Made by a program: the position numbers and the translations under genes. Below, piece after piece: positions 10,851-22,615 of a DNA stretch of 64,000 nt. This DNA is from Artemisia argyi (Eukaryota > Streptophyta > Magnoliopsida > Asterales > Asteraceae), in contig CM060709.1 in the NCBI GenBank assembly GCA_030686995.1, forward strand, positions 11,926,872-11,990,871. The letters are read 5' to 3'. The notes beneath the pieces were generated by a model. That model was not told where the DNA came from. It did no database searches and saw only the letters and a list, made by a program, of their open reading frames with translations. Every line of letters begins with the position of its first letter. Positions within the stretch are counted from its first letter, which is position 1.

Positions 10851-11440
10851 TATGAAAACGTATGAAAATTGCCAAAAACATTTAAAAACGGACGAAAACG
10901 AATGAAAAAAATGGATGAAAACGTAAGAAAATGAACAAAAATGTATGAAAACGAAAGAAAACGTATGAAAGTGTAAAAACATGTATGAAAAGGACAAAAA
11001 CGTTTGAAAAATGGACGAAAACGAAAGAAAACGGATGAAAACGGACGAAAACATAAGAAAATGGACGAATATGTATGAAAACGGACGAAAACGTATGAAA
11101 GCGTAAAAACACGTCTGAAAACGGATGAAGACGTATGAAAAATGGACGAAAACGAAAGAAAATGGACGAAAATGTATTAAAACGAACGAAAACGTATGAA
11201 AACGAACGAAAATGTAAGAAAACATATGAAAACTTATGAAAACAGACGTTAACGGGTGAAAACGTAAGAAAGCCGACGAAAACGTATGAAAACGGACAAA
11301 AACGTATGAAAACGGGCAAACATATATGAAAACGGGTGAAAATGTACAAAAAGAGACAAAAACGTATGAAAACGAACGAAAACGTATGAAAACAGACGAA
11401 AATGTATGAAAACGAAAAAAACGTAAAAAAACGTTTATTA
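10851..11440. repeat. Right-arm minisatellite, inverted copy of the left arm
   Basis: GGACGAAAACGTATGAAAAC units, the reverse complement of the left-arm unit. The long minus-strand ORFs here are repeat artefacts. Confidence 0.9.
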
Positions 11441-11752
11441 GAAAAAAGAACGTGAATTAAAATAAATAAATAAATAAATAAATAAATAAAGGACAAAAAA
11501 AAAATGTAACAAAAAAAAACCTTGAAGCGTTAAAAAAAAGACAAAACAAAAAAAATGAATAATAAAAAAAGACAAAAAGAAAAAGAAAAAGGAAAAAAAA
11601 AACATGGACTTATGTTTCCCAATTTAATCTTAGGTTAATCTACACCATTAGTAGATTAATCTCCACCATTAGATAAAAATGGATGGTGGGGATTTGTTCA
11701 TTAGTATGCACCAAAATAAGAGTATGCAAAATAAAATGCCTCATATAAACTC

Positions 11753-12528
11753 TCGAACATGTTTCCATTATTTAGATACTATATATTCTTTCCTAAAGAT
11801 AATTACTATATTTTATTGGACCATTAACATAAAATAAAGCCCATAATCAATCCTATAAAACCTACCGCACATCCAGAGTCTAATTCGATTCCCCTTTTCC
11901 ACAAACTTAAATTTCAATGGCTTTAATGATTGAGGATAAGAATTCGAGCCCACCTTCAGGTAATTTAAATTGAGTCTTTTATACACGTTTTTGTTGTTAT
12001 TATTTGATTCATAACTAGGTTGGCGACGGACCGCCGCGTTGCGGCGTTGTTTCACGTCGTCGATCATTGCATGGTATTATTATTTTTTAAATAGAAAGTG
12101 GGCCGGTGAAAAGAATGAATTTCATAATAACAATATTAACAAAAAAAAAAAAAAGGTAAAATTTGGAGATAATTGTTAGCATACATGACCAAATACTGCA
12201 TTTCAAAGGTAGCTAAATTGTTTTCTCATACATTGAAATTTGCAAAACTTAATAACAACGAATTAGTAAAATCAATCAATTGTCAACTGATATACGTCTG
12301 CCAAATATATACATACTTTAGTTTGTGAACATACGGACCCCGCCGTTCAAGCTTTGATGTAGACAATCTCCAGTCGTACGAAGCGGCTAAAATAGCATTT
12401 GCCTCGATCCCAAGCTCAATGCACCATTTAACCCATTAAGGACATGTATGATAAAGGAAGACAGGAGACGAAAGACAAAAAGTAAAAGGAAATTCGCAGA
12501 AAAGTAATCAATGGTGGCTTCACTTGCC
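11753..12528. other. No clear gene
   Basis: A minus-strand ORF at 11813-12067 has no recognisable family, and a short A-run lies at 12140-12155. No repeat ends were seen. Confidence 0.5.
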
Positions 12529-14935
12529 TGTGTAGCCAGATATATTGAAGATAATTCATCTCGTAGAACTGATAAAAACAGTTGTAACTGCTTTCTTTCG
12601 GAAACAATTGCGTAGCCTGAGCTCATTTTCATAATCCGTCCACAGTGGCTTTAGTGCATGCCTCAGCACTCGATATTCGGACTATTGCTTGGACTATAGC
12701 TCCAATATCCTGCCAAAAGTAACGTTTATTTGAAATTGACACTGAAAAGGGGAACAAAAAAGAAAACCTTGGATTTCTGCATTGCGTTTGCGGCTTCAGG
12801 TGCTGGTGTTCTTGATTGTTGTGGTCCCTTACAACACCCCCTTTATACCATGAAAACTATTCATACAGCAAAAAAGAAGCAAGAATAAAGAAATATTATG
12901 AATAAAATGTATAGTAGAGGGAAAATGCGTTTAAAGATTTTAACTCACTTTGATTTGTATCACGTGTAAGTACATTGATACCATCATTCACACCTGTAAT
13001 AATCAATATACGTCAAAAACTACTCCAAAACATCCTCTAAATCCGAGATTCAACAATTTTCTGTTAATATTTATTACAATTTTTACTTACATGTGGATTT
13101 TACATTGTCAAGCAATCCTTGGATCTGACATCCTGTTTGAAAATCTTGCTTCACAGAATAATGTATGCCTGCAAGTCTGCAACGTACAGCCTGGTACACA
13201 TGAAAAGGAAAGATATTGTGGTTAGTTTTTGTCGTCATATAACCGATGCAGAAAATTCTGAACATACGACGCCATACACACAAATCTACATACGGACACA
13301 CGTGTGATCATACATACATACACACACAGATACATGTACGCGTAAGTAAATATGATTTAGCATATAGTACCGTGATAAAGTACTATGCTTTCTAAGTTCT
13401 ACACAGTACATACACATTAAAGTCTCGATGACCTATACAAATATTTCTTAAAATTTTCCAATTACATCAGCGAAGTATCGGTATTTTTCTAATTCCGGGT
13501 TGCCCAGCGAAGATACGGGTCGAATACCACCCAATGCCCTATGATTAGCTCGGATTCGCAAGAAAAAACAATATATGGGCAGAAACGACAATAGTTTTCT
13601 TGTAAATGACCATTAATGTAACAAAAAAATATACATACCTTCAAACCCACAACCTTCATATTCAAACACACAATAACAATAGTTTAGAGAATTGTTTTGG
13701 TTGTAAGTTATATTATGCTTTCTATCTTAATGATTGCACTTCCAGCCAAATAACTTTACTTGTAATCACTTCAATTAACGAAACACAACAAAAAGTTCAC
13801 TATTTTTCAAAGTTGTTACGATTTTTTAACATATTGTACCTGGTATGCATTTCCTGTACTTTGGTCCATATGTTTTTGGTTTCGAGAAAGTGGCTTCTTG
13901 TTCCTCTAAAATCAATGTTAAATAAGCTGGCTGTATTTGGGAGAAGTGCAGTTTTCCAGTTGAGTGTTAGGAAAAGTACACGTCGGCAAGTTTAAGGTTC
14001 CGTCTCATGTCTGCAACTAAAACTGACCTTAACCCAACCATAGGGTCCAATGGGTTGGTTTGGTTGTCGTGTTGTTAGCAAGTCGCCACAATAATCTGTG
14101 AATAACAAATTTGCATAAAAGTGACGCCCACTTAAAGAAAAAAATGGCAGGAAGCTTATATAGAGAAAGTACAGTAACGAAGATGCAAACCTAGTATGGT
14201 CCGTTCTTTTTAGATGAGTTGCTCCCAATGTTGCATCATTTGTGCAGCATCCTGTATCATTTAGTTGAAACATAAACGCAGATAAAAATTAACAAATCAT
14301 ATTCTATAATCAGTATTTCATGTTTCATACTACTATGTAATCAAAAATTAACTGCATTCAACATTTATGGATTACATGGTTAATTTTTGCGTTACCACCT
14401 TGAAATCCAAACTTTCCAACCATTTTTGAAACCGACGTTATCCCTGCACAATTTAACCATGTAAGTTTCACCCACGAAAGAATCACAATGTACACAGTAA
14501 GCCCATGTACTACATCAATGCAGCTTATTTGACATGATTTCTACAATGTGAACCGGTAATTTTAATTAGTTGTAGACTCAATATTGGAGTATAAGTTGTT
14601 ACTCTTTAACACATAACTGGTTTGTCATACCAATGAAAATGTTCATGTTCATCTTCATCTTCAAACCTGAAAATCGTAACCCTTTTACATTAAATTATTC
14701 CAAATTCCTGATTGAAAGAATAAAACACAATGAATTAAAAAAAGGAAAAAAGGAAACGGCAATAACATAAAACCACCAAAAGCAGCAACCTTTACCATGA
14801 CTGATTCTTACCTATTGGCTCTAATCACAGCACAGCTTGGAAGTGTCCCAGTCTGATAAGGAAAGTGATGGCGGATTTGGAAGATGTTGGATAGTTATGG
14901 AAGACAGTGGAGGTTTATCCGTATAAAAAAAAGGA

Positions 14936-15030
14936 AACCATACATTGGATCGGGCCGCAGGTAGCAGGCCAAAAAAAAGTGCGGGGAGCCCATACACATG
15001 ACACGACGTCGTTGCAAACCACATTTAATA
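14936..15030. repeat. Promoter-type duplication, copy 1
   Basis: The AGCAGGCC, GGGGAGCCCA, TGACACGACGTCGTT and CAAACCACATTTAATATATA blocks occur here and, in the same order and orientation, at 15925-16020. Confidence 0.8.
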
Positions 15031-15719
15031 TATACAAGTTGTTGTTCCTGTCATATCAGGAAACCGTAAACATAACTTACATGGATTAGGCCGAATTACT
15101 ATAGAGAATGCATCAATCATAAATGGAATGACACAATTTCTGCAACAAAGGTGAAACTATTTCATAAGATTATAACTTTATAAGTTTCTGAAATTTCATG
15201 GCATAGTGCTAGAAGTGAGCTGAATTCTCTATAAAAGGCCAAAAAAGCTTTTCATGACAAATTGATAATGTGTCGATGCTGATTAAGCCTAATATCCGTA
15301 GAACATGCATCTATTACATCTGGAATTGAGACAGATTCTCCAACAAAAGGCACCGTGTTTCATACCGATGTAGCTTCAATCATGTGAATAATAGGACTAT
15401 CACATTACAGCAAAGTTTTACATGTAACAAAAGATGCAGATACATCCAACTGATAAAAATCTAAAGAGAGTCGATGAAACCATTTGTATCTAAAAAAAGA
15501 GCAACAAAGCAAATCTAAGCAGTTAGGAAAACTCACCACAAACGCAGTCTTCTCAAGCAATTCATCAAACACTTGGTAGGCACCAAATCTACCAAAGATA
15601 TTAACAACAAAAGTGAATCCCAAAATCATAACTAAACCCTTAGATTCATATGATATGAGTTAGAAAAGCATACCTTCTAAGCGAAAGATTCTAGTTAGTC
15701 TCATCCACAAATCGGAGTA

Positions 15720-15742
15720 CCCCCCCCCCCCCCCCCCCCCCC
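15720..15742. repeat. Poly-C tract (23 bases)
   Basis: A pure C run. On the minus strand it would encode seven Gly if the inferred first exon is real. Homopolymer length is uncertain. Confidence 0.9.
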
Positions 15743-15924
15743 AATCCTCAGCCATCGCACCACCACATAAGCAACCGACCATCGCATAACTTTTTTGCTG
15801 TTTTTCACACACAGAGAGATAGAGAGGAGGTTGGAAGAAGATGGATGATTATTCTAGAACTGAACATCCGTATGAAAAGAGGATGAAGCTTCCTGAAATT
15901 TGTACCACACAGAAAATGGACCGG

Positions 15925-16020
15925 AAGAAACAGGATTGGGCAAGAAGATGCAGGCCGAAAAAAAGGGGGAGCCCAATGAGATGACACGACGTCGTTTCAA
16001 ACCACATTTAATATATATAT
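15925..16020. repeat. Promoter-type duplication, copy 2
   Basis: Second copy of the 14936-15030 segment, about 990 bases downstream. It includes the palindrome ACGACGTCGT. It lies between the putative minus-strand gene start near 15755 and the F-box gene at 16252, so it could belong to a shared promoter region. Confidence 0.8.
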
Positions 16021-16191
16021 TAATAGCTATAATCACACAATCTTTTCACTTTCATTAGATTTGTGCTCCGTTATTATATTTTTTTTAACAACATGCATGT
16101 TGCATATACTACTTATTAATATATGACGCATCCTTGTATACTTGATATTTGTCTACAATTTTTTTTTTTTTTTTTTTTTGATTTATGATGC

Positions 16192-16198
16192 TATATAA
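16192..16198 (+). promoter_or_regulatory. Possible TATA box of the F-box gene
   Basis: TATATAA at 16192-16198 lies 54 bases before the first in-frame ATG at 16252. A usual start point about 30 bases downstream would leave a very short leader, which slightly favours the second ATG at 16276. Confidence 0.4.
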
Positions 16199-16251
16199 GT
16201 GGAACTTGGTTTTGTTTAACAAATTAACGCTGTAGATCACAATTCTAATAG

Positions 16252-17448
16252 TTGTATGATGCAGATAAGAAAACTATGGTGGTTTATCTTCCACAAGACG
16301 TAATATTGTTTCAGATAATAACACGGGTTCCACCAAAATCTGTATTCCGTTTTAAGTGTGTTTCCAATCAATGGAACTCGATCCTGATGTCAGATAGGTT
16401 CAGACAGATGCACAGTCGCAACCTTCTAAAAGACCCCCATCTGAAAGACCAAAAACTCTTCTTTTATTCTATAGAAGCAGCAATGTTCTTCACCATCGAC
16501 TGTGAATCGCCGCCTGATAATGCTCCAAGCAGCCGCCCTTTACCACAATTCATAGCCAGTCCTCCTGAATATATAGGTATACTAACATCTTTTCATGGGC
16601 TGATATGTTTAGGCATAGCAAAGAATATTGATCCTCAATACTCTGATATTATTTTGTGGAATCCTTTGACAACTGAGTATAAGAGGTTGTCTAAACCATC
16701 CAATCCTGATCACATGGAATGCTACAATCGTTATGGAAAAGGACACGCATTGTACTACAGTTCTTGTGATGACGACTACAAGCTTCTAGTTGTAACAGAT
16801 CAGTCTGGCAATGTTTACATATACTCTTTGAAATCTGACTCATGGAGAAAGTTAGACAGGAAGGCCCCCTTTGAAGATTATTGGAGACCAGGTTTTTGCT
16901 TGAACGAAAATATCTATTTTCTCCGCGTATCAACTAATGATTCCATCAGGTTTGACACAACAGCTGAGAGGTTCCATAATATAAGAACTCCCCCTTTTTA
17001 TAATGATGATAATAAACCATACTCCACCATTACTGTTTACAAAGGGTCCATTCATTTATGTGTCAAGTGCGACATTTGGCGAGCTGATATCTTGAATAGC
17101 ACCTGTATCGAGCTGTGGAAGTTTAATGCAGATGAAGATATCTGGAGTAAGGTGGTAACCTATCAGCTCATGACCACCTGTCCTATTCGCTGTTTGTATC
17201 CAGTGCACTTGATGAGCAACGGAAACTGGCTCATGATGGATGGAGGTCGTATCTGTCAAGTAGATCTCAAGAAGAAGAAGAAGAATACTAAAGACAAAAA
17301 CAGTCACAAGAGCAAAGTCAAAAATAAAAGCAAAGGAAATTGCTATGACGAATACAATTTGTTGTGTTCTACCGACAGTAGGGGTTTATGGCCTCAAGAC
17401 TTCAGATACACTGAGACGTTTGTGTCACCTAACCAGTATATGAAGTAG
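16252..17448 (+). CDS. F-box protein with F-box-associated domain
   Basis: A single-exon reading frame of 398 residues. Residues about 10-55 form an F-box (VYLPQDVILFQIITRVPPKS, then FKCVSNQWNSI), which binds SKP1 in SCF ubiquitin ligases. Residues about 105-330 look like a plant F-box-associated beta-propeller region: GILTSFHGLICL, IILWNPLTTEYKRL, and later repeated strands such as IYSLKSDSWRKL. This part would recruit the substrate, which is unknown. Near the C-terminus a Lys/Ser/Asn-rich stretch (KKKKKNTKDKNSHKSKVKNK) interrupts the last strands and may be a disordered insertion or a nuclear targeting signal. The frame starts at 16252, but the Met at 16276 (MVVYLPQD), directly before the F-box, is equally plausible. 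No introns or stops are needed and the length is normal for the family. The large family prevents a symbol. Confidence 0.88.
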   Translation: MYDADKKTMVVYLPQDVILFQIITRVPPKSVFRFKCVSNQWNSILMSDRFRQMHSRNLLKDPHLKDQKLFFYSIEAAMFFTIDCESPPDNAPSSRPLPQFIASPPEYIGILTSFHGLICLGIAKNIDPQYSDIILWNPLTTEYKRLSKPSNPDHMECYNRYGKGHALYYSSCDDDYKLLVVTDQSGNVYIYSLKSDSWRKLDRKAPFEDYWRPGFCLNENIYFLRVSTNDSIRFDTTAERFHNIRTPPFYNDDNKPYSTITVYKGSIHLCVKCDIWRADILNSTCIELWKFNADEDIWSKVVTYQLMTTCPIRCLYPVHLMSNGNWLMMDGGRICQVDLKKKKKNTKDKNSHKSKVKNKSKGNCYDEYNLLCSTDSRGLWPQDFRYTETFVSPNQYMK

Positions 17449-18970
17449 CATCTATCATCATCATACTCTTTCAATATGATTATCCTTCTATGTGCGTCTT
17501 TTAAATTAAAATGCTGACCACTATGTGTAAGAACGGTCTTAAACTATTTTGTCATATGGCAGTGAGCATAATTAGTATAATAATGAAATGGAACATCATC
17601 ATTATCACTAATAATTCATACATAATTAACGCTGCCAAGAACCATGTCAATTTACGGATTAATGTTCTGTGTCGTGCATAATGAATCGTTTAAAAATTTA
17701 TAAACCATTGGGGCATTGGGCTAATGGCATGGCAACACTTCCCCTTTCCCACTACAAACGTCTAGCTAACCGGTTAAAGAATTACTATTGGAGAAATAAG
17801 TTATGGGTTGAATCTCGTTATAAGTAGTCATATCGCGCCCACTCTTTCGAAGGTGTGAGGACCACACCTGTAATATAACCGAACCATAAGGACGAGGTTT
17901 TCAAATCAATCTTTACTTAATTTGGACTCTGATATAACATGAATGACTGATATCTATGTGGCAAAATGGATCGCATGTAAGTGACGGTACACCCCTTCCC
18001 CTCCTTTTTTTTTTTTTGTTAACCATGATTTCCGACCTTTTAGCCGACTAATCCACGGGGTTTGAACACTCCTTCACACAGCCTCAAACCAGGTAAAGCT
18101 CTCCATTTTCAGAAGGTTGGCGTGGCCACATAAGGTTGTTGGTGTGGCCCATCCCTCATGCAGTCATCCTGAATTGAATATCCACATTGAGCTAAATCCA
18201 TTACTTCCAAATTCTAACACCAAAACCAGTTAACAAGATAAAACCATACAAATTATAGTATACCTACCTTGCACCTTCTGAGAAAAAAACAGCGCCATGT
18301 AAAAGAACAAACACAATTAGTAAGATAAAATAAAAATCATAAAAACGACACAATAGGCTTCAGAAAAACTCAAAAAGAAAGACATTCTAATCCAAGTCAA
18401 CTAATTTTTGCAGGTCACTTCACAAACAACAAGGAAGACACAAAATCTGGCACATTTGGTGCTTCAACTTACAAAGAAAGAGGAGTGCAGCTCTATGGAC
18501 CGCTCATCGGGCCTGATAGGTGATGATAGCATATAAAAAAATGATGACATAGTTAAATGAAAAAAAGAAATAAAATTTTGATTAAAAGCGATGATGATTT
18601 TAATTTTCATAAGCAGGGGTTCATCGGTTCGGTTTTCGGGTTTGTGGGTTATATGGTTCGAGTTCATCGGTTTGAAATTTTTTTATATCAAAATCAAAAC
18701 CAACCAAACCAATTATAGAACGGATAAAACCAAACCATCACCAAACAAGAATTCGATTTGTTTCAGTTAAAACCAAGAAAACCAAATTCATGTAAACTTC
18801 ATAATATAATCAGAAAGTCATAAATAAAGACTTAAAAGTTCAAATAATATTAACAAATCAAAAGTTCTTATAAAGTGCTCTAGCAAATCAACAAAACTTA
18901 ACGAAATTAAAATGAAGGTACTAGTAGATGATACGATATAGGAGCTTGATTGTTCATCTTTTTTTATTAA
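17449..18970. other. Intergenic; no gene recognised
   Basis: Holds the 3' flank of the F-box gene, a short T-run near 18007-18020 and a CGGTTCGGTTTTCGGG-type low-complexity patch near 18615-18670. The longest ORF (18464-18667, minus) has no recognisable content. Confidence 0.6.
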
Positions 18971-19807
18971 CGCTCTGTTCTCAAGTCAAATTTTAAAAGA
19001 ATAAAAGGGGATGGGATGGGAAGGGGAAAGTAGGGAATGACACAGTGAAGAAAGTGGTTATTTTTATTTATGTTCTTGAGTTTCTATTTTAAGTTGGAAG
19101 GAAAGGAATAAAATCTACCCATATTACCAATATACCCTCAAAACATAATTTAATCTATCACATTTATTAGTTGTATCCACCGAGAGTTGCAACCTGATAT
19201 GATGTCGACACAATCCTAATGTAGTTTGTAACTTTGTGTGACGAATTGGCCATAAGAACTGAAATCTGCATGATTCTTTATTCGAGGTGTTATTAAACTG
19301 AAAATATGTAGTTTGTAATTTTGCATCTTGAGCTGTTTGAGTAAGCTTATTGTCTGGGTTTTATTTCTCTTATATAAGATGATTCCTTTATGTCTACTTT
19401 AATAGACGAATATTATAATTATGATTATTGGGATCATTACATGTTAGTCATATGTTACCCGTTCTTCATAAGATCGTTGTTATAGTATTCTACAGATTTA
19501 TTCTTATTCGATATGTAAATATCTTTTTATCGAGCCCATTTTAAGATTCAAAGATTTTTTTTTGCTGACTTTTTTTTTGCCTTTTAAAGAATGCATGAAA
19601 AAAGTTGTGCTACTTTCTAGTGTACTAAGTAGAATTGTACAATATATAAGGGCTATACCCGTTCCCTCCTGATCATCCCAAATATGGGAAGATTACAAAT
19701 ACACAGAAAAGTCCATCCCTTCCCACTTTCCCGTACCCTACCTTTCCATCTTAAAAGAACACAAGAACGCCCCTTTTTTTAATTTTTCTTCCCATCCCCT
19801 TTCATTA

Positions 19808-19856
<49 letters not shown>

Positions 19857-19868
19857 GAGAACAGAGCG
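18971..19868. mobile_element. Tourist-like MITE with TAA target duplication
   Basis: CGCTCTGTTCTCAAGT at the left and ACTCGAGAACAGAGCG at the right form terminal inverted repeats, flanked on both sides by TAA (18968-18970 and 19869-19871). Three-base TAA/TTA duplications are the mark of PIF/Harbinger elements. A long A-run (19810-19850) lies beside the right terminus. The interior has no coding frame. Same family as 7245-7722. Confidence 0.75.
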
Positions 19869-19871
19869 TAA

Positions 19872-20640
19872 GAGATGTTCTATGAAATAATGTTAGGAGT
19901 ATATGATACGACATATGAAATTTTTAGGATAGTTTTTTAGAATTTTTTTTAAAGATATTTTGAAATTTATTATTATTTGTTTGAATGATAGGATAGGAAC
20001 TATGTGTATAATTTAATTTTTAAGGCATGAGTGTATATAGGTTTTTTCAGTTTGGTTTGATTTGGTTATACTTTATCAAATCATACATCAACCCAAATAC
20101 TGATTAAATACTTTTATTCAGTTTCAAACCAAATATACACCAAAAAAAATTATGATTCAATTTTATTTGGTTTCAGTCTGTTTTATTTTACAATTTACTC
20201 GTTGTCAAACCAAACACTAAACACCTATATATAAAGTGGGTTTGTTAACTTTTAAAAACTGAAGGGGTTGTTTTTGTAACTTAAACAACAACAACAAATA
20301 TCTATATAGCACACCAAATAAAACCAAACTTAGATTCTCCTATAAAGATCATTGTTGCAAAAACCAAAGTACTACTAGAATATCACACGTGGCGCATGAT
20401 AGCATGAGTGGTAAAAAGTGTTAGGGCGCATTATAGCAAAAACCACCAACCAACACCACCTTGATAAATACGCTAGAGAAAAGAACCTTCTCGAACTGAT
20501 TATATCAGAAGAACAGCTGTTTTGCTTGTACGGAATTTGATTTAATTTTTTAATATATATAGCTGTTTTAGGTATGATTAGATTTACTACTTGTTTGATT
20601 AGATAGACGCCAAGATATATAGTGTAGTACCACTTATTTA
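19872..20640. other. Intergenic; no gene recognised
   Basis: AT-rich spacer with no recognised gene or bounded repeat. Confidence 0.55.
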
Positions 20641-21523
20641 GGGGGTGTTTGTTTTCGGCTTATATAGCTGGCTTATGGCTTATTTGATTTTGGGCTTATG
20701 TTTCATAAGCTCACTTTCTGTGGCTTATTTTGAAACTTGTGAGATTGTATAAACTTATCATGACATGATAAGTTTATTTAAGCAAGAAAATCTCAAAATA
20801 AGCCACAAATAGTGAGCTTAGGAAACATAAGCCGAAAACCAAATAAGCCATAAGCCGGCTATATAAGCCGAAACAAACACCCCTTAGGTAGGCTGGCTTA
20901 TTATGGCTTATGTGGTTTTTGGCTTATGTTTCGTAACCTCACTTTTTGTGGTAACTTTTTTTCGGCTTATATAAACTTATTATGACATGATATGCTTAGG
21001 GGGTGATTGTTTCGGCTTATATAGCCGGCTTATGTCTTATTTAGTTTTGGCCTTTGGGCTTATGTTTCGTAACCTCACTTTTTTGTAGCTAATTTTGCAA
21101 CTTTTTTGGATTATATAAGCTTATTATGATATAATAAATATGTATAAGTAGAAAAGTTTCAAAATAAGCCACAAAAGTGAGCTTATGAAACATAAGCTGA
21201 AAACCAAATAAGCCATAATCCGGCTATATAAGCCGAAACAAACACCCCCTAAACTTATTTAACGGGCTTATGGCTTATGTGGTTTTCAGCTTATGTTTTG
21301 TAAACTCATTTTTAGTGGCTTATTTTGAAACTTTTCGGCTTATTTCATCTCATAATAAGTTGATATAAGCCTAAAAGTTTCAAACAAAAAGTGAGCTTAC
21401 GAAATCGTACCCCATGTATGAGAATGTTCTGTTCACCAACCAAATGGTTGTGGGTCATGTCCTGCTTACGACTTTGTGAGATTGATTTGTTGTGTATATA
21501 TTGTCACATAATTAGTTGTCGTC

Positions 21524-21571
<48 letters not shown>

Positions 21572-21609
21572 CGGAAATCCCGCTATATAAGCTTAAACAA
21601 ACACCACCT
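20641..21609. mobile_element. Cluster of hAT-like MITEs (GGGGGTGTTTG termini)
   Basis: At least three related inverted-repeat units lie head to tail. Unit 1 (20641-20884) runs from GGGGGTGTTTGTTTTCGGCT to its inverse AGCCGAAACAAACACCCCT. Unit 2 (20999-21249) has the same termini. Unit 3 (about 21250-21609) is more decayed and split by an A-run at 21527-21569. A partial fourth piece lies at 20886-20998. All share GGCTTATATAGCCGGCTTAT. A related copy is in the ROP gene intron (38752-38950). Such termini are common in plant hAT MITEs, but I could not confirm 8-bp target duplications. Confidence 0.7.
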
Positions 21610-22615
21610 TAAACAGTGGTGACGAACACCTTTTAGGTTTTGTGTCAATGCTCCTATTTGAAAAGCTCAAAAAAGAAGTGTTTAACTTTTACGTCGTCAT
21701 AATTAGAGCTCCGTCTATTTTACCAAACGCGTCACTTTACTGCGATCAAGTTATTGAGTTTTAGTTAGGTAGTAGATGCTTTTACGTATTTGGATGGAAG
21801 TTGATAGTTTATCCTTTGATTAGTTGTTTTGGATTTTATTTAGCTTAGTTGAAATAAGCTAAGAAGTAAAGAGAGATACTACCTTATGTAGCGTTGTTGT
21901 GTGTTGATAAGCTATTTTTGTAAACGAGCTATTGCAAGGGGCAGATATATGTTATTCTCATTGTAGTTATCTTAAAACAGGACATGTTAAATGCTAAATA
22001 CATAGAATTGCGAGAGGATTAGAGTCTTCCACATAGTGTACGAGTTTCTCAGATCTTGGGCCTTAAACTTTATGTGGTGTTAGAGGTAGTAGAGTTAATG
22101 ATAAAAGCATCACAAGGTTTGGATGTTTCCTTTAGAATAAACGCATTACGATTAGGATGGCTGTTGTTCTGGTTATTTGACTGTTTAAGGGGGTGTTTGG
22201 CTTAGTTAATTTTGATGGGCTTATGAGCTCATCAGACTTTTAATAAGCTAATCACCCCATTGAATAATCTAAGACGAACGCCCTATCCATAATCAGGGGT
22301 CCGGAATTGGGGATTGTCATGTTCAGTTATTGATCAAGAAATATAGAGTCAATTGGGCAACGTTGGTCTAAGACATACCTCTTAAACGTAAACGGATTTA
22401 CTGTTTACTAACGTGTTTCACCTTAATTTGCTATCTACTCTAACATAAAATTTAAGAGGTCTCTTGCTCATGGCATTTCCTAGCTTAGTTTTTCTATATG
22501 AGGCTTAATTTTAAAGGGTCGATTGGTATAGCTGACATTTTTAATGGTGTGATGACAGTGGTCTTGGAGGTCTCAAAGTTGGGCAATCCAGAATCGAGTT
22601 TGAACGGATTCTGGC
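21610..22615. other. Upstream region of the sugar transporter gene
   Basis: Contains a fragment resembling the 30463-30954 MITE (about 21640-21700, GTTTAACTTTTACGTCGTCA) and a hAT-like MITE relic near 22190-22300 (GGGGGTGTTTGGCTTAG). Promoter elements could not be singled out. Confidence 0.5.

Larger units (their letters stand above)
8096..11742. mobile_element. Large Mutator-like foldback element with minisatellite arms
   Basis: Two long inverted arms face each other: 8096 to about 9130 and about 10842 to 11742. Outer ends are GAGGAAAATTCAAATGCATA (left) and GAGGCATTTTATTTTGCATA (right, opposite strand); inward of these ACTCTTATTTTGG and ACATAAGTCCATG match on both sides. The flanks carry the same 10 bases, ATATAAACTC, at 8086-8095 and 11743-11752. 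Mutator-like elements make 9-bp (sometimes 8-11) duplications, so size and structure fit. The arms consist largely of a 20-bp minisatellite, and the middle holds dyad-rich repeats plus a relic of a FAR1/MULE-type transposase C-terminus on the minus strand. It has no intact gene and would be non-autonomous. A Helitron or fold-back element of another class is less likely because of the target duplication. Confidence 0.75.
12528..15755 (-). pseudogene. Minus-strand exon-like segments of an unrecognised gene, possibly decayed
   Basis: Several short segments have coding-like content bounded by splice-like sites on the minus strand. A possible start is MAEDW at 15755, followed by a Gly run encoded by the 23-base G tract and YSDLWMRLTRIFRLE up to a donor at 15673. 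Further segments are near 15530-15600 (FGAYQVFDELLEKTAFV before GTGAGT), 14399-14443 (SVSKMVGKFGFQ), 14191-14251, 13840-13950 (LTLILEEQEATFSKPKTYGP), 13091-13190 (RLAGIHYSVKQDFQTG), 12768-12834, about 12640-12709 (DIGAIVQAIVRISSAEA) and 12528-12627 (YAIVSERKQLQLFLSVLRDE). I could not join them in one frame: the first junction is out of phase, one inferred intron is only 58 bases, and one segment ends at a GC-type donor. I do not recognise the product. Alternatives are a real gene with mis-assembled homopolymer, or a gene relic. Confidence 0.35.
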
